A stretch of 64,000 nt of DNA from Kitasatospora xanthocidica (GCF_014656195.1 NZ_BNBY01000006.1:191301-255300); one strand, 5' to 3'; counted from the first letter of the stretch, positions 39,415-50,432 are shown. Notes: generated from the sequence alone by a model not told the origin. Numbers and translations are program-made.

Positions 39415-40734
39415 ATGACGAACCGCAGCACCGGAACCCGTCGCCCACCCCGCCGTCCGGCGGCGCTGCTCCTCGCCGCCGTGCTCGCCGCGCCGCTGCT
39501 CGCCGGCTGCGGCAGCACCGGCGCCGCCGCGCCCGCGGAGCTGCGGGCCTCGGCACCCGCGAGCCGTCCCGCCGTCGACCCGGCCCAGCTGACCGCGACC
39601 GCGGCCGCCACCAACGCCTTCGGCCTCGACCTCCTGCACGCCCTCACCGCACGGCCCGACGCGGCCGGCCACAACCTCGTGGTCTCCCCGTCGGGCCTGG
39701 CCACCGTGCTCGCCATGCTGCTGCCCGGCACCCGCGGCGCCACCGCCGACGAGCTCGCCAAGGCCCTGCACACCGAGCTCACCCCGCAGCAGTACGCCCT
39801 CGCCACCGGCGCGCTGAACCGCCGGACGCCCTCCGGCGGAGGGCTCACCCTGCGCCAGAGCGACGACCTCTGGACCCAGCAGGGCTTCGCCGTCGCGCCG
39901 GACTACCTGGCCACCCTCGCCGCCGCCTTCGACGCCGGGGTGCACCCCACCGACTTCGCCAAGGACCCGGAGGGCTCCCGCAAGACCGTCAACACGGCCG
40001 TGGAGAAAGCCACCGAGGGCCGGATCAAGGAGCTCTTCGCCCCGAACGCGATCACCCCGGACACCCGGCTGGTGCTCACCGACGCGCTCTACCTCAAGGC
40101 CGAGTGGGCCTCCGCGTTCAAGCCCGCGCAGACCGCCGACCGCCCGTTCCACACGCTCGACGGCGCCGCCCCGGCCGTCCCCTCGATGAGCCAGACCGGC
40201 GAGTTCAAGTACGCCGACGGCTCCGGCGGGATCGTCGGCGAGCCCTGGCAGGCCGTCGAACTCCCGTACGCGGGGGGCCGGTTGGTGATGGACCTGATCG
40301 TCCCCGCACAGGGCGGCTTCGCGGCCTTCAGCAAGGGCCTGGACCAGCCCCAGCTGGACCGCATCCTCGGCGCCCTCGACGAGCGGCGGGTCGACCTGCA
40401 ACTGCCGCGCTTCCACTTCGACACGTCCGAGGAGCTCACCTCAACGCTGCGCTCGCTCGGCGTGAACTCGGTCTTCGACCGGGCCGACCTCAGCGGCATC
40501 GCCAAGGAACCGCTCGCCGTCAGCACGGTGGTGCAGAAGGCGACCGTCCAGGTCGACGAGGAGGGCACGGTCGCGGCGGCCGGCAGCGGCGTCGGGATCG
40601 CGGCGGCGGCAGCGCCGGCCGCGGACCAGCCCGTCCAACTGCACATCGACCGGCCGTTCCTGTTCCTGATCCGGGACACCGACGGCGGACGGCCGCTGTT
40701 CCTCGGTCAGGTCACCGACCCGCAGGCGAAGTAG
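39415..40734 (+). CDS. Serpin-family protease inhibitor, predicted lipoprotein
   Basis: 439-aa serpin behind a signal peptide with lipobox LLAGC (Cys32), so probably tethered outside the membrane. Serpin core signatures include NLVVSPSGLATVLAMLLPGT, TDALYLKAEW, VELPYAGG and the C-terminal RPFLFLIRD...FLGQV. The reactive-loop hinge DEEGTVAAAGSG keeps the small residues needed for loop insertion, so it looks inhibitory. The loop is Ala-rich (GIAAAAAPAAD). Counting from either side puts P1 at an alanine (398 or 403), suggesting an elastase- or subtilisin-like target; that is inference. ATG 39415. Bacterial serpins are sporadic. Confidence 0.92.
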   Translation: MTNRSTGTRRPPRRPAALLLAAVLAAPLLAGCGSTGAAAPAELRASAPASRPAVDPAQLTATAAATNAFGLDLLHALTARPDAAGHNLVVSPSGLATVLAMLLPGTRGATADELAKALHTELTPQQYALATGALNRRTPSGGGLTLRQSDDLWTQQGFAVAPDYLATLAAAFDAGVHPTDFAKDPEGSRKTVNTAVEKATEGRIKELFAPNAITPDTRLVLTDALYLKAEWASAFKPAQTADRPFHTLDGAAPAVPSMSQTGEFKYADGSGGIVGEPWQAVELPYAGGRLVMDLIVPAQGGFAAFSKGLDQPQLDRILGALDERRVDLQLPRFHFDTSEELTSTLRSLGVNSVFDRADLSGIAKEPLAVSTVVQKATVQVDEEGTVAAAGSGVGIAAAAAPAADQPVQLHIDRPFLFLIRDTDGGRPLFLGQVTDPQAK

Positions 40735-40779
40735 CCGGCCGTCCGTACGGAAGCCCGGACGGAAGCCCGGCGGCCCGGC

Positions 40780-41892
40780 TCACCAGGCCGGGTAGCGCCC
40801 GCCGAGCCCGGGGTGGAGCGGGTCGCGGCTGCCGAACAGCACCAGCAGGTCGTCCGCGACCTGCCTCAGCTCGGCCCGCCCCTCGACCGCCCCGGCCCAC
40901 TCGGCGGGCAGCGCCGAGGCGCCGTACGCGGCCCCGACCAGGTTGCCGCAGACCGCGCCGGTCGAGTCGCTGTCCCCGGAGTGGTTCACCGACAGCAGCA
41001 GCGCGGAGCGCACCGGGTCCGGGTCGAGGGTGGCCGCCAGCAGCGAGTACACCGCGATGCCCAGGCACTCCTCGGCGATCCAGCCGAGCCCGACCCGCTC
41101 CGCCGCCTCCGCCGAGGGCCCGGACTCCTGGGCGATCCGCACCGCCCGGGCCAGCGCCTGGACGGTCTCCTTGGAAGCGGGCAGCTCGCGGATCTGCTCG
41201 ACCGTCTCGCCGACCGCCGCCCACGGCTCCGTCCCGTTCGCGAGCCGCTCGACCAGCGCCGCGAAGGCGCCCGCCGCGAGGTAGCCGGTCGGGTGCCCGT
41301 GGGTGAGCTGGGCGCACTGCACCGCCAGCCCGAAGGACTGCTCGGCACCCAGCCGGGCCAGCCCGAACGGCGCCGAACGCATCACCGTGCCGCAGCCCTT
41401 GGACCCCGGGTTGATCGGCCCCGGCCGCCCGATCGCGGACGGCGCCTCGAACACCGGGTGCTCGGACACCCCGCTCAGACAGGCGTTGCCCGGCGCCCGC
41501 CGCGCGTACAGGAAGGGCTGCCGCAGCAGCCAGCCGTCGTACGGGCGGGGCTGCGCTCCGGCGTCCGGCGCGGGCTGGTACTGCGTCAGCAGCCAGCGCC
41601 GGTAGGCGCCGTGGACGGCCTCCGGCACCGAGCCGCCGCCGCCCGTCCAGCCGCGCACGAAGCCGCGGATCAGGCCCTCGGCGGTGAACAGCGTCATCTG
41701 GGTGTCGTCGGTGACCTCCACCGGCCCGGGCCCGGCCGGCAGCGCGGTCACGCCCTCCGGCCCGTACCGGTCCTGGATCTGGTGGAGCTGCTGGAACTCC
41801 ACCGGCCAGCCCAGCGCATCGCCGATCGCTCCGCCGAGCAGCGCTCCGCGCACCCGGTCCCGGTACCCCGACTCGGCCGCCGGCTCCGTCAC
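40780..41892 (-). CDS. ADP-ribosylglycohydrolase family protein (copy 2)
   Basis: 370-aa paralogue of the copy at 38360-39358. GALLGGAIGDALGWPVEF, VTDDTQMTLF, GSKGCGTVMRSAPFGL and HSGDSDSTGAVCGNLVGA contain all the metal-binding positions. It has a longer middle region than copy 1. The start on the minus strand is ATG 41892 (MTEPAAESG). It is convergent with the serpin gene across 45 bp of short CGGAAGCCCGG repeats. Expected to remove ADP-ribose from a modified target. With the sirtuin this makes three ADP-ribose-producing or -processing enzymes in 6 kb. Confidence 0.9.
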   Translation of the reverse strand: MTEPAAESGYRDRVRGALLGGAIGDALGWPVEFQQLHQIQDRYGPEGVTALPAGPGPVEVTDDTQMTLFTAEGLIRGFVRGWTGGGGSVPEAVHGAYRRWLLTQYQPAPDAGAQPRPYDGWLLRQPFLYARRAPGNACLSGVSEHPVFEAPSAIGRPGPINPGSKGCGTVMRSAPFGLARLGAEQSFGLAVQCAQLTHGHPTGYLAAGAFAALVERLANGTEPWAAVGETVEQIRELPASKETVQALARAVRIAQESGPSAEAAERVGLGWIAEECLGIAVYSLLAATLDPDPVRSALLLSVNHSGDSDSTGAVCGNLVGAAYGASALPAEWAGAVEGRAELRQVADDLLVLFGSRDPLHPGLGGRYPAW

Positions 41893-42161
41893 GTCGGATC
41901 CCCCTTCGTTCGTGGCGGAGTACGTTCTTCGGCTTCCTCGCCTCCGCGGGAGGAGACGATTCCCGCCGGTCCTGCGACCGGAGGGGGCTCCCGGTTGCCC
42001 GGTCGCCTGGTTGGCGCTTCACGGCCCGCCCAACGGCTGAGGCTCCACGCCCTGCAAACGCCTGCCCGGCGTCCGTTACTACGAAGGTCGTGCCAGGTGC
42101 CCCGGCTTGGCTGTCGCCGGAGACGCCATGATCGTACTGAACCTGACCGACAAGCGGGACG
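41893..42161. other. Intergenic region with no supported gene
   Basis: 269 bp between ADP-ribosylglycohydrolase copy 2 and the DUF2786 gene, both on the minus strand. It is slightly less GC-rich than the genes. I see no RNA gene, clear promoter or terminator. It must hold the copy-2 promoter. Confidence 0.5.
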
Positions 42162-43448
42162 TCAGCCGCGGATCTGTCCGGCGCGTCCGTGCAGGGCGGC
42201 CCGGTCGGCGGCGGCGCGGCCGGCCGCCCAGCCGACACCGTCGCTGACCCGCACCCGCTGCGAGACCAGCTTCGGGAACAGCCGGCCGATCTCCTCGTCC
42301 ACCGCCTCCGAACGGGCGGCGAGCGCGGGCAGCAGCCGCTCGTCCGGCAGCAGCTGCTCCTCGGTGCCGTCCTCGCGCAGGTGCCGGCCGGCCGCGGCGG
42401 CGCTGGTGGTCCGCTCGGTGGCGGCGGTCAGCCGCTCGCGGATCCGCGCCGCGTACGCGACCAGGAAGGACTGCCGGAACGCCTTGCTGCGCGAATCCCG
42501 GCGGGAGCCCGCCTTGTTGAGGGCGTGGGTGGCCTGCACCAGCAGCGAGGTGTAGAGCAGCTCGACGCCGTCCAGGTCGCCGTCGAAGCCGACCACCGTG
42601 CAGAAGCCGAACTCCTTCGCCCACACCACCCGGCACCGGTTGGCCGCCGCGACCGCGTCGAGCAGCATCGTCTTGGGGCCCTCGTACGGGTTGTCCACCC
42701 CGATCCGCAGCGCCGCCGGGGCGTCGCGGTCGGCACCGGTGGCGGCCAGCAGCGCGTCGTCGATGCTGTGCTGGGCCATCAGCTGCTGGGCCTTGGCGGT
42801 CAGCGCCTCGGCCTCGTCGGGGAACTCGGTGGACTCGGCCTTGGCCAGCAGCGCCCGGATCCGGGCCAGCATCCTCGGCTCGCCCGCCGGCGGCCCGGGG
42901 TGCCGCGGTCCGGAGTGCCGCGCACGCGCCGACTGCCCGGGGGCCGGGCCGACCGGGGCGATCGGCGGCAGCCGGCCCCAGCTGCGCAGCAGCTCCAGGG
43001 CGACGGTCGCGAGCGCGAAGCGGTCCAGCCGGTGCTTCTGGGCGAAGGCGCCGAGGTACTGCTCGTCGCCGGGCCACCAGACCTCGGCCTCCAGCTCGCG
43101 CAGCTGCTCCAGCCAGCGCCGGTCGAGCGCCGCCGCCGGGTGGCGCCGGTCCTCCGCGGCGATCAGGTCCACCGCGAGCTCCAGGTGGACGGGCTTCAGC
43201 CCGCGCCGCACCACCCGCACCAGGTCCGCCGGGCGCCACCCCGCCGACCAGCACCGCCCGACGGCGGTGTCCGCGTACGCCAGCAGCGCCCGGCTCACCG
43301 CCGACCACTGCCCGGCCGACGCGGCCAGCAGCGACGCCCCGGTGTCCAGCGCGAGGTCCAGCCCCTCCTCCGGCGCCGTCACCACCGACCGCACCGCCTG
43401 CTCCAGCAGCGGCCCGGCGTCCCCGCCCTGCTGCTCGTGCTCGCCCAC
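42162..43448 (-). CDS. DUF2786 domain-containing protein
   Basis: 428-aa cytoplasmic protein. The DUF2786 signature RIRALLAKAESTEFPDEAEALTAKAQQLMAQHSID lies near residues 196-231, joined by a Pro/Gly/Arg-rich linker to an N-terminal helical part (Trp-rich around AEVWWPGDEQYLGAF). The C-terminal half resembles the DUF7168-like region that often follows DUF2786. No catalytic motif is recognised. It seems to be a single-gene transcript between the ADP-ribosylglycohydrolase and the ABC transporter genes. Function unknown. Confidence 0.85.
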   Translation of the reverse strand: MGEHEQQGGDAGPLLEQAVRSVVTAPEEGLDLALDTGASLLAASAGQWSAVSRALLAYADTAVGRCWSAGWRPADLVRVVRRGLKPVHLELAVDLIAAEDRRHPAAALDRRWLEQLRELEAEVWWPGDEQYLGAFAQKHRLDRFALATVALELLRSWGRLPPIAPVGPAPGQSARARHSGPRHPGPPAGEPRMLARIRALLAKAESTEFPDEAEALTAKAQQLMAQHSIDDALLAATGADRDAPAALRIGVDNPYEGPKTMLLDAVAAANRCRVVWAKEFGFCTVVGFDGDLDGVELLYTSLLVQATHALNKAGSRRDSRSKAFRQSFLVAYAARIRERLTAATERTTSAAAAGRHLREDGTEEQLLPDERLLPALAARSEAVDEEIGRLFPKLVSQRVRVSDGVGWAAGRAAADRAALHGRAGQIRG

Positions 43449-43593
43449 GGTGTGTCCCTGCTCTCCTCGACGGCCCGGTTCCTCCTGCCCATGATGCCGG
43501 AGCCGCCGCCGATACCCGGGGGAGAGACGGCGGCGCCCGGCCCCGGGGCGGGACCGGGCGCCGGGTGCCGGCCCCCTCGCCGAGCGGTCCGGC

Positions 43594-45219
43594 TCAGCGC
43601 TCGACGGCCTTGGCCAGGATCTCCGGGGTGCGCTCCAGCAGCCGGGTGGCCGCCGTCCGGACGCCGAGGACGGCGACCAGGGCGCCGTAGAGCGGGCCGA
43701 TCAGCAGCACCGGCCAGCTCGGCCCGTCCGACAGCAGCGCCCAGCCGAGGTAGCCGCCGACGGGCAGGGCGAGCAGGGCGACGCCGACCATCGAGCCGAA
43801 GGAGTTGAGCATGATCAGCCCGCCCTGGCCGGGGGCGGCGTTGCGCATCGGGTTGCTGTCGGCCGGCATGGTGTACGGCACCAGCACGCTGAACACCGAG
43901 CCGAGCGCCACCCCGCAGCCGAGCAGCGCGAACGCCAGGCCGAGCGCGGACGGCAGCTCGCCCCACCGGCCGGTGACGGCCGCCAGCACCAGCCCGAGCA
44001 GCACCGTCACCGGGACGGCGTACAGGAGCACGGCGTACGCCCGGCCGCGCAGCTCGTCCCGGGCGTCCGCCGGGGTGCGCAGGGTGGCGGCGACCATCCA
44101 GAACGCCGAGCCGTCCATGCCGAACAGGTTGAGCATCTGCAGCCCGAGGAACATCCCGGTCATCGCCAGCAGGTAGACGCTCGCCCAGCCCTGGACCATC
44201 GACAGCACGCAGATCACCACCGTCATGCCGATGCTGGTGAACAGCGCGGCCTTGGCCCGCGGTTCGCGCCAGGCGTACCGCAGGTGGCGCTGCATCACCG
44301 CGCCGGTCCGGCCGGCGGGCAGGAAGCCCCAGCCGCGCGAGCTCCGCACCCCGCGGGCCACCTCCAGGGTGGAGGAGTCGGCGGTGACCATCAGCTCCTG
44401 CAGGCTGCCGCGCCACCAGCGCAGCAGCAGCGCCAGCAGCACGGCGGCCGCGGCGAGCTGCAGCAGCGCCGCCCCGTACTCGCCGGCGCCGACGCTGCGG
44501 GGGGCGTCCGCGGCGCTGATCGGCGGGATCCGGCGCAGCACCGCGGCGATCGGCTTGAGCGGGCTGAGATCGATGTCCTGGCCCTGCTGACGGCCGAAGA
44601 CGCTCTGCGAGCCGACGTTGGCGACCTGGACGAGCAGGGCGAAGGCCAGCCCGCCGAAGATCGCGAAGTCCTTGCCGCGCCGGCTGGAGAGCATCCGGGC
44701 GTTCCCGGCCGCGACCGCCCGGGAGAGCGTGACCAGGCAGAGCAGGGCGAGCGGCACGGCGATCACCGCGGTGGCGGCGGAGGCGCCGCCTGCGGCTCCG
44801 GAGAGCACCGCGGCGGTCACCAGCACCAGGCTGATCAGCGGGCCGGGCCCGATCAACGAGGCCAGCAGCGAGCCGCGCAGCAGCGGCCCGGGCCGCAGCG
44901 GCAGCATGGTGAGCCGGGTCGGGTCGGCGCTCTCGTCGCTGGAGAACAGGAACAGCGGCAGCGCGGCCCAGCCCAGGGTCAGCACGCCGAGCAGCATCAC
45001 CCCGGTGTTCCCGGAGCCCTCGTAGCGCCCGTTGAGCATCGCCATGCCGAGGGCGATGAAGCCCGCGACGACCAGTCCGAGAACGCCGCCGACGATGTAC
45101 ACCGCCGCCCGGCCCCGGCTGCGCCGCAGTCCGTTGCGCAGCAGCCGCAGCTTGAGCGCCACCAGGGCGCGGACCACCGTCCGCCCGTCGGGGACCGTGG
45201 TGGGCGCGGCCGCAGTCAC
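43594..45219 (-). CDS. ABC transporter permease
   Basis: 541-aa integral membrane protein with about 12 predicted helices in two blocks (roughly 38-230 and 325-525), separated by a cytoplasmic region with LQELMVTADSSTLEVARG. It is an ABC-2-type exporter permease without a recognisable substrate motif. GTG 45219 overlaps the stop of the ATPase gene by 4 bp (GTGA), so the two subunits are made together. Confidence 0.88.
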   Translation of the reverse strand: MTAAAPTTVPDGRTVVRALVALKLRLLRNGLRRSRGRAAVYIVGGVLGLVVAGFIALGMAMLNGRYEGSGNTGVMLLGVLTLGWAALPLFLFSSDESADPTRLTMLPLRPGPLLRGSLLASLIGPGPLISLVLVTAAVLSGAAGGASAATAVIAVPLALLCLVTLSRAVAAGNARMLSSRRGKDFAIFGGLAFALLVQVANVGSQSVFGRQQGQDIDLSPLKPIAAVLRRIPPISAADAPRSVGAGEYGAALLQLAAAAVLLALLLRWWRGSLQELMVTADSSTLEVARGVRSSRGWGFLPAGRTGAVMQRHLRYAWREPRAKAALFTSIGMTVVICVLSMVQGWASVYLLAMTGMFLGLQMLNLFGMDGSAFWMVAATLRTPADARDELRGRAYAVLLYAVPVTVLLGLVLAAVTGRWGELPSALGLAFALLGCGVALGSVFSVLVPYTMPADSNPMRNAAPGQGGLIMLNSFGSMVGVALLALPVGGYLGWALLSDGPSWPVLLIGPLYGALVAVLGVRTAATRLLERTPEILAKAVER

Positions 45220-46067
45220 TGCCCGCCCCCGAGCTGCCCGCCGCCGAGCTGCCCGCCCCCGGCCCGGGTGCCGCCGAGCCAGCCGAGTGCCTGCCCGTCG
45301 TCCTCGCGGACGCCGATCAGCTCCAGGAACGCCTCGTGCAGGCTGCGCCCGCCCCGGACGGTGTCGAGCGGGCCGTGGGCGATCACCCGGCCCGCGTTGA
45401 CCACCGCGACCCAGTCGCAGAGCTGCTCGACCAGCTCCATCACGTGGCTGGAGAAGACGACCGTGGAGCCGGCCGCCGCGTACCGCTTGAGTACGCCGCG
45501 GATGGTCTGGGCGGAGACCGGGTCGACGCCCTCGAAGGGCTCGTCCAGGAACAGCACGTCGGGGTTGTGCAGCAGCGCGGCCGCCAGCCCGATCTTCTTG
45601 CGCATGCCGGTGGAGTAGTCGGCGACCAGCTTGTCGGCGTCCCGGCCGAGGTCCAGGACGGCCAGCAGCTCCTCGGCCCGGCGGTCCACCTCGGCGCCGG
45701 GCAGGCCGCGCAGCCGTCCGGTGTACTGCAGCAGCTCGCGCCCGCTGAGCCGTTCGAACATCCGCAGGCCCTCGGGCAGGATGCCGATCCGGGCCTTGAC
45801 CGTGACCGGGTCGGCCCACACGTCGGTGCCGTGGACCAGGACGGTGCCCTGGTCGGGCCGCAGCAGCCCGGTGGCCATCGACAGCGTGGTGGTCTTGCCG
45901 GCGCCGTTCGGGCCGACCAGCCCGATGAACGAGCCGGCCGGCAGCTCCAGGCTCAGCCCGGCCACGGCGGCCTGGGTGCCGAAGTGCTTCCACAGCCCCC
46001 GGATGCTGACGGCGGACGGGACGCCCGCCTCGGGGTGATCGGAGGACGGTGGTGCTGAGGCGTGCAT
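45216..46067 (-). CDS. ABC transporter ATP-binding protein
   Basis: 283-aa ATPase with Walker A GPNGAGKTTT, Q-loop, signature YSTGMRKKIGLAAALL, Walker B VLFLDEPFEGVDP and the switch His (SSHVMELVEQL). The C-terminus ends in three GGGQL-type repeats from a short DNA tandem repeat. The start is 46067 (MHASAPPSSDHPE). It pairs with the permease downstream as an ABC-2 exporter of unknown substrate. The divergent 280-bp region upstream holds direct repeats of GGGTCCGCGGTGG (about 46098-46134). Confidence 0.92.
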   Translation of the reverse strand: MHASAPPSSDHPEAGVPSAVSIRGLWKHFGTQAAVAGLSLELPAGSFIGLVGPNGAGKTTTLSMATGLLRPDQGTVLVHGTDVWADPVTVKARIGILPEGLRMFERLSGRELLQYTGRLRGLPGAEVDRRAEELLAVLDLGRDADKLVADYSTGMRKKIGLAAALLHNPDVLFLDEPFEGVDPVSAQTIRGVLKRYAAAGSTVVFSSHVMELVEQLCDWVAVVNAGRVIAHGPLDTVRGGRSLHEAFLELIGVREDDGQALGWLGGTRAGGGQLGGGQLGGGQ

Positions 46068-46097
46068 CGCTGCCTTCTCTGCCGTGGTGGGTCGTGG

Positions 46098-46134
46098 CGG
46101 GTCCGCGGTGGTCCGGGGTGGGTCCGCGGTGGAG
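46098..46134. repeat. Direct repeats in the divergent promoter region
   Basis: Two exact copies of GGGTCCGCGGTGG about 20 bp apart, between the ABC ATPase gene (minus) and the DUF1707 gene (plus). They could be slippage products or regulator sites. Confidence 0.6.
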
Positions 46135-46350
46135 TGAGCCCCCGGGTTCAGCCTGTCACCGGCCGAACGGGCTGTCGCCCGAGTTGAGGATCCCCTGAGC
46201 GTGTCCGCCGAACGGGTGAGGCGCGCCGCCCCGGAGACCCTTCCCGACGGCTACTGGGCCGAATCGGCAACTACTCAGTTCGCCTGTTCGTCCTGCACTA
46301 TGAGGAGCAGTGAGGGGACGCGGGGGTCCCGCGGTACCGGGAGGTGGCGG

Positions 46351-46944
46351 ATGTCCGTTCAACCGTGGGGCGAACCCGGTCCCGGCCACAAGCACGGGCA
46401 GGGACACGGGCACGGGCAGGGTCACGGGTACGGCCACCGGCAGGTCGCCGGCTGGCAGCCGGCCCCGGCGCCGTCCCCGCAGTCCGCGATGCGGGCGGGC
46501 CACGCGGACCGGGACCGGACGGTCGACGTGCTGAAGGCCGCGTTTGCCGAGGGCCGGCTCTCCGTCCAGGAGTACGAGCAGCGCCACGAGGCGGTCGCCG
46601 CGGCCCAGACCTACGGCCAGCTGGCCGCGCTGGTGGCCGACCTGCCGTCCGGCCCGATGCCGGCGCCGTTGCAGGCCGCGCAGCCCGTCCCGGCGACCTT
46701 CCTGGTGCCGCCCCCGATGCCGCAGGCCCGGCCCACCAGTGCGCTGGCGGTGGTCTCCCTGGTGTGTGGCCTGATCGGCTTCCTGGCGCTGCCGGTGGTT
46801 CCCGCGGTGATCACCGGACACCTCGCCCGCAAGCAGATCCGCGAGCGCAACATGGACGGGGACTGGGCGGCCGTGCTGGGGCTGGTGCTCGGCTACATGG
46901 GCACCGCGTTCTGGACCCTGCTGATCCTGCTGGGCATCGCCTAG
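46351..46944 (+). CDS. DUF1707/DUF4190 membrane protein with His/Gly-rich N-terminus
   Basis: 197-aa protein. Residues 11-28 are His/Gly repeats (GHKHGQGHGHGQGHGYGH) that could bind divalent metal. A DUF1707 segment follows (AGHADRDRTVDVLKAAFAEG, then RLSVQEYEQR, about 50-103), then a Pro/Ala spacer and a DUF4190-like C-terminus with two transmembrane helices and the cytoplasmic loop GHLARKQIRERNMDGD. ATG 46351 after GGGAGGTGGCGG is preferred over GTG 46201. Function unknown; the combination is common in streptomycetes. Confidence 0.85.
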   Translation: MSVQPWGEPGPGHKHGQGHGHGQGHGYGHRQVAGWQPAPAPSPQSAMRAGHADRDRTVDVLKAAFAEGRLSVQEYEQRHEAVAAAQTYGQLAALVADLPSGPMPAPLQAAQPVPATFLVPPPMPQARPTSALAVVSLVCGLIGFLALPVVPAVITGHLARKQIRERNMDGDWAAVLGLVLGYMGTAFWTLLILLGIA

Positions 46945-47116
46945 CACCCGCCGGCCGGTGAGGCCGGGCGCGGCCCGGTCCGCTCGGGCCGTTCCGGTGG
47001 CGGCCGGCCGGGGCGTGTGGTAGAGCGGGTGAAGACGGCCGGACACCGGACGGCCACGCGCGGGACACCCGCGTGACGCCCGGCCGAAGGCGACGACCTG
47101 CGGCGTTGCATTTGTT

Positions 47117-47145
47117 TTGACCGCGCCCCATGCGCTAGGTACGCT
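47117..47145 (+). promoter_or_regulatory. rpsL-rpsG-fusA promoter
   Basis: TTGACC (47117-47122), 17 bp, TACGCT (47140-47145), a near-ideal sigma-HrdB promoter at the end of a 444-bp gap. Confidence 0.82.
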
Positions 47146-47151
47146 CTGACC

Positions 47152-47388
47152 TTGTGCCTGGGGTGTCCCCGGGTCCTTGTGCGTGCATGCACACCGGTCG
47201 CCGCGCCGAGCCGGAGCGCTTTCCAGCGCCCCGCGCGTAGAGCGCCGTCGCTGTACATCAGCCATGGGATTCCGTGCCGGAAAATGCCCAACACACCCGA
47301 CCGCGTGGGTCGACCACGGGTGTCGTGTGCGAGGGAGACACCGCAGGTTAGTTCCACCAAGCCTTGGCACACAGAAAACGGAGAAACG
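47152..47388 (+). promoter_or_regulatory. Long structured rpsL leader
   Basis: About 235 nt between the predicted transcription start and GTG 47389. It contains ACACCCG/CGGGTGT (47293-47299/47317-47323) with an alternative inner CGTGG/CCACG stem, and CCTGGGG-TGT-CCCCGGG near the 5' end. Possible site of ribosomal-protein feedback; no known leader family recognised. Between the DUF1707 gene and the promoter (46945-47116) I see only GC-rich sequence. Confidence 0.4.
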
Positions 47389-47760
47389 GTGCCTACGATC
47401 CAGCAGCTGGTCCGAAAGGGCCGGCAGGACAAGGTCGAGAAGAACAAGACTCCCGCGCTGAAGGGCTCCCCGCAGCGCCGTGGGGTCTGCACGCGTGTGT
47501 ACACGACCACCCCGAAGAAGCCGAACTCGGCGCTTCGCAAGGTCGCCCGTGTGCGCCTCACCAGCGGGATCGAGGTCACCGCTTACATCCCGGGCGAGGG
47601 CCACAACCTGCAGGAGCACTCCATCGTGCTGGTGCGCGGTGGTCGTGTGAAGGACCTTCCTGGTGTCCGCTACAAGATCATCCGCGGTTCGCTTGACACC
47701 CAGGGTGTCAAGAACCGCAAGCAGGCTCGCAGCCGCTACGGCGCCAAGAAGGAGAAGTAA
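47389..47760 (+). CDS. rpsL: 30S ribosomal protein S12
   Basis: 123-aa S12 at the decoding centre. [17 protein letters not shown] and the second lysine region ([14 protein letters not shown]) are wild-type: the lysines whose change gives streptomycin resistance, and often antibiotic overproduction, are unaltered. GTG 47389 follows ACGGAGAAAC. First gene of the str operon; rpsG begins 3 bp after the stop. Confidence 0.97.
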   Translation: MPTIQQLVRKGRQDKVEKNKTPALKGSPQRRGVCTRVYTTTPKKPNSALRKVARVRLTSGIEVTAYIPGEGHNLQEHSIVLVRGGRVKDLPGVRYKIIRGSLDTQGVKNRKQARSRYGAKKEK

Positions 47761-47762
47761 GA

Positions 47763-48233
47763 ATGCCTCGTAAGGGCCCCGCCCCGAAGCGCCCGGTCAT
47801 CATCGACCCGGTTTACGGCTCCCCGGTCGTCACCCAGCTGGTCAACAAGATCCTGCTGCACGGCAAGCGCTCCACCGCCGAGCGGATCGTCTACGGCGCC
47901 CTCGAGGGCGTCCGCGACAAGACCGGCTCGGACCCGGTCGTCACGCTGAAGCGCGCGCTGGAGAACGTCAAGCCGGCCCTCGAGGTCAAGTCCCGCCGTG
48001 TCGGTGGCGCGACCTACCAGGTTCCGGTCGAGGTCCGTCCGGGCCGCGCCAGCACCCTGGCGCTGCGCTGGATGGTCGGTTACTCCCGCGCCCGTCGCGA
48101 GAAGACCATGACCGAGCGCCTGATGAACGAGATCCTCGACGCCAGCAACGGCCTGGGCGCTTCCGTGAAGCGTCGCGAGGACACCCACAAGATGGCCGAG
48201 TCCAACAAGGCCTTCGCGCACTACCGCTGGTAG
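47763..48233 (+). CDS. rpsG: 30S ribosomal protein S7
   Basis: 156-aa S7, the primary assembly protein of the 30S head, which binds the 3' major domain of 16S r[61 protein letters not shown] and [17 protein letters not shown] are conserved. It starts 3 bp after rpsL and precedes fusA by 39 bp with AGAGAGAACGAG as ribosome site. In other bacteria S7 regulates this operon. Confidence 0.97.
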   Translation: MPRKGPAPKRPVIIDPVYGSPVVTQLVNKILLHGKRSTAERIVYGALEGVRDKTGSDPVVTLKRALENVKPALEVKSRRVGGATYQVPVEVRPGRASTLALRWMVGYSRARREKTMTERLMNEILDASNGLGASVKRREDTHKMAESNKAFAHYRW

Positions 48234-48272
48234 TCCGTACCCCGTCACTAGACAGAGAGAGAACGAGCCACC

Positions 48273-50378
<2,106 letters not shown>

Positions 50379-50432
50379 GTCCGGCTCCGCCGGTCCGGGA
50401 TCAGTCCGACATTCGGGCTGATTTCGACCCCT

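Noticed and set aside
39415..40734. Serpin as a recent transfer from a eukaryote
   Set aside because: GC content, codon use and the bacterial lipobox match the neighbours. An old acquisition cannot be excluded, but nothing here supports a recent one.
29663..47388. Integrated phage or integrative element between rpoC and rpsL
   Set aside because: I see no integrase, excisionase, replication or structural phage gene and no tRNA-derived direct repeats; base composition matches the flanks. It looks like ordinary accessory chromosome.
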